Shown: in pieces, positions 5,662 to 5,982 of the stretch
How the letters are laid out: every line of letters starts with the position of its first letter
Numbering within the stretch: the first letter of the stretch is position 1
Origin: an uncultured Bacteroidales bacterium
Lineage (GTDB): Bacteria; Bacteroidota; Bacteroidia; Bacteroidales; UBA932
Assembly: GCA_946406095.1 (NCBI GenBank)
Contig: CAMJJO010000110.1
Span: 1 to 5,982 of the forward strand
Direction: 5' to 3'
Length of the DNA stretch: 5,982 bases
Notes under the pieces: generated by a model
Seen by the model: only the letters and a program-made list of their open reading frames with translations
What the model was told of the DNA's origin: nothing
Database searches by the model: none
Position numbers and translations under genes: made by a program

Positions 5662-5982
5662 CTAGATGTCGATATACAAACCTACGCTGATGAGGTTTTC
5701 CAAATTGATGCTGCCTGGGAGAATAGTTCCCGGGCAGTATTTGATATATGCCCCGTCTCCGTCGAAATCCAGGACTGCATAGTAGGCAAGGCGGAAATTC
5801 TGAATCTCACCACCATAGATGATGTCTTTGGCCCGCTTGCCATTGTCGTCACGGAATTTGTTCTTGACCTTGTTGCAGCGGTCCAGGTCGTAAACAGCCT
5901 CTGCGCCAAGCTTGAGGCCAAGCTTGCCGAAGCGGAAAGCGATGTCGGCCGGAGCGCTGAATCCGAAGGCGCAGATCTTGGA
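5662..5982 (-). CDS. C-terminal part of unidentified protein, possibly outer-membrane beta-barrel (cut by window edge)
   Basis: An open minus-strand frame enters from the right edge and ends at TAG (5664-5662), giving 106 C-terminal residues. I do not recognise the family. The residues suggest beta-strand hairpins: an alternating pattern near the visible start (PADIAFRFGKLGLKLGAEAVYD, about 11-32), then a basic polar loop (33-53), then FRLAYYAVLDFD (63-74), then a final LISVGLYIDI (97-106) resembling a barrel-closing strand. Codon third positions are rich in G/C like the neighbours, which supports this frame over the 79-residue alternative at 5921-5682. The stop lies only two bases beyond the TAA of the convergent nucleotidase gene. 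An outer-membrane or secreted barrel-like protein is my best guess; the N-terminus and any signal peptide are outside the window. Confidence 0.7.
   Translation of the reverse strand, partial: SKICAFGFSAPADIAFRFGKLGLKLGAEAVYDLDRCNKVKNKFRDDNGKRAKDIIYGGEIQNFRLAYYAVLDFDGDGAYIKYCPGTILPGSINLENLISVGLYIDI
5707..5741 (+). terminator. Putative terminator hairpin for the plus-strand operon inside the convergent gene
   Basis: The arms 5707-5720 and 5728-5741 pair over 14 bases around a 7-base loop (5721-5727); the core CTGCCTGGGA / TCCCGGGCAG is paired along its whole length. Three pairs are G-U wobbles when transcribed on the plus strand (5707/5741, 5710/5738, 5716/5732); on the minus strand they become A-C mismatches. 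The structure is therefore more stable in the plus-strand transcript, 48 bases after the nucleotidase stop. It is followed only by a weak T-rich stretch (TTGATATATG), not a true U-tract, so it could be a 3'-end stabilising hairpin or a coincidence of coding sequence. Confidence 0.35.

Noticed and set aside
5682..5921. 79-codon minus-strand open frame
   Set aside because: It is out of frame with the better-supported minus-strand gene at 5662-5982, is rich in Ser/Thr with no pattern, and has poorer codon use.
5648..5982. A frameshift at the end of the metallophosphatase gene, because another plus frame stays open to the window edge
   Set aside because: That frame is codon-for-codon antiparallel to the minus-strand gene, so it is open as a mirror of it. 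Its translation shows no nucleotidase C-terminal motifs, and that domain is already encoded upstream.

Overview
The window most likely comes from a Bacteroidetes chromosome, probably Bacteroidales. A moderately GC-rich member such as a Rikenellaceae/Alistipes-like genus is a guess. Reasons: the Bacteroidetes form of the DNA polymerase III delta subunit sits next to a small orphan HsdR-N-like gene; the intergenic region has TAnnTTTG-type -7 boxes; clear Shine-Dalgarno sites are mostly absent; and there is a pair of 5'-nucleotidase half-domain lipoproteins. Nothing suggests mobile DNA: I see no insertion sequence, integrase, tRNA, rRNA or CRISPR array.

Left arm (1-1791, minus strand): a tightly overlapping housekeeping operon read right to left. 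It holds holA (clamp-loader delta subunit), a 138-residue PD-(D/E)xK protein resembling the HsdR N-terminal domain, and cca (tRNA nucleotidyltransferase), which runs off the left edge. The genes overlap by 8 and 13 bases.

Centre (1792-1852): a 61-base AT-rich divergent intergenic region. It has one exact TAnnTTTG match facing each way, and it is the only non-coding gap of any size in the window.

Right arm (1853-5659, plus strand): a four-gene overlapping operon. It encodes an ABC ATPase and an ABC-2/NatB-type permease (together an exporter), then two lipoproteins that are the two halves of a UshA-type 5'-nucleotidase. The halves are in reversed order: the substrate-binding C-terminal domain is encoded first and the metallophosphatase N-terminal domain second. 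Junctions are ATGA, a 19-base overlap, and ATGA, so the four products are probably made together. The likely picture is an inner-membrane exporter plus a periplasmic two-subunit nucleotidase/phosphoesterase; a functional link between the two pairs is inference.

Right edge (5662-5982, minus strand): the C-terminal part of an unidentified protein, probably an outer-membrane beta-barrel, converging on the nucleotidase operon with only two bases between stop codons. A strong hairpin inside its 3' coding end may terminate the plus-strand operon.

The parts most worth a second look are the reversed split nucleotidase, the orphan nuclease-like gene inside the holA-cca operon, the methionine-rich loop of the permease, and the strand-asymmetric hairpin.
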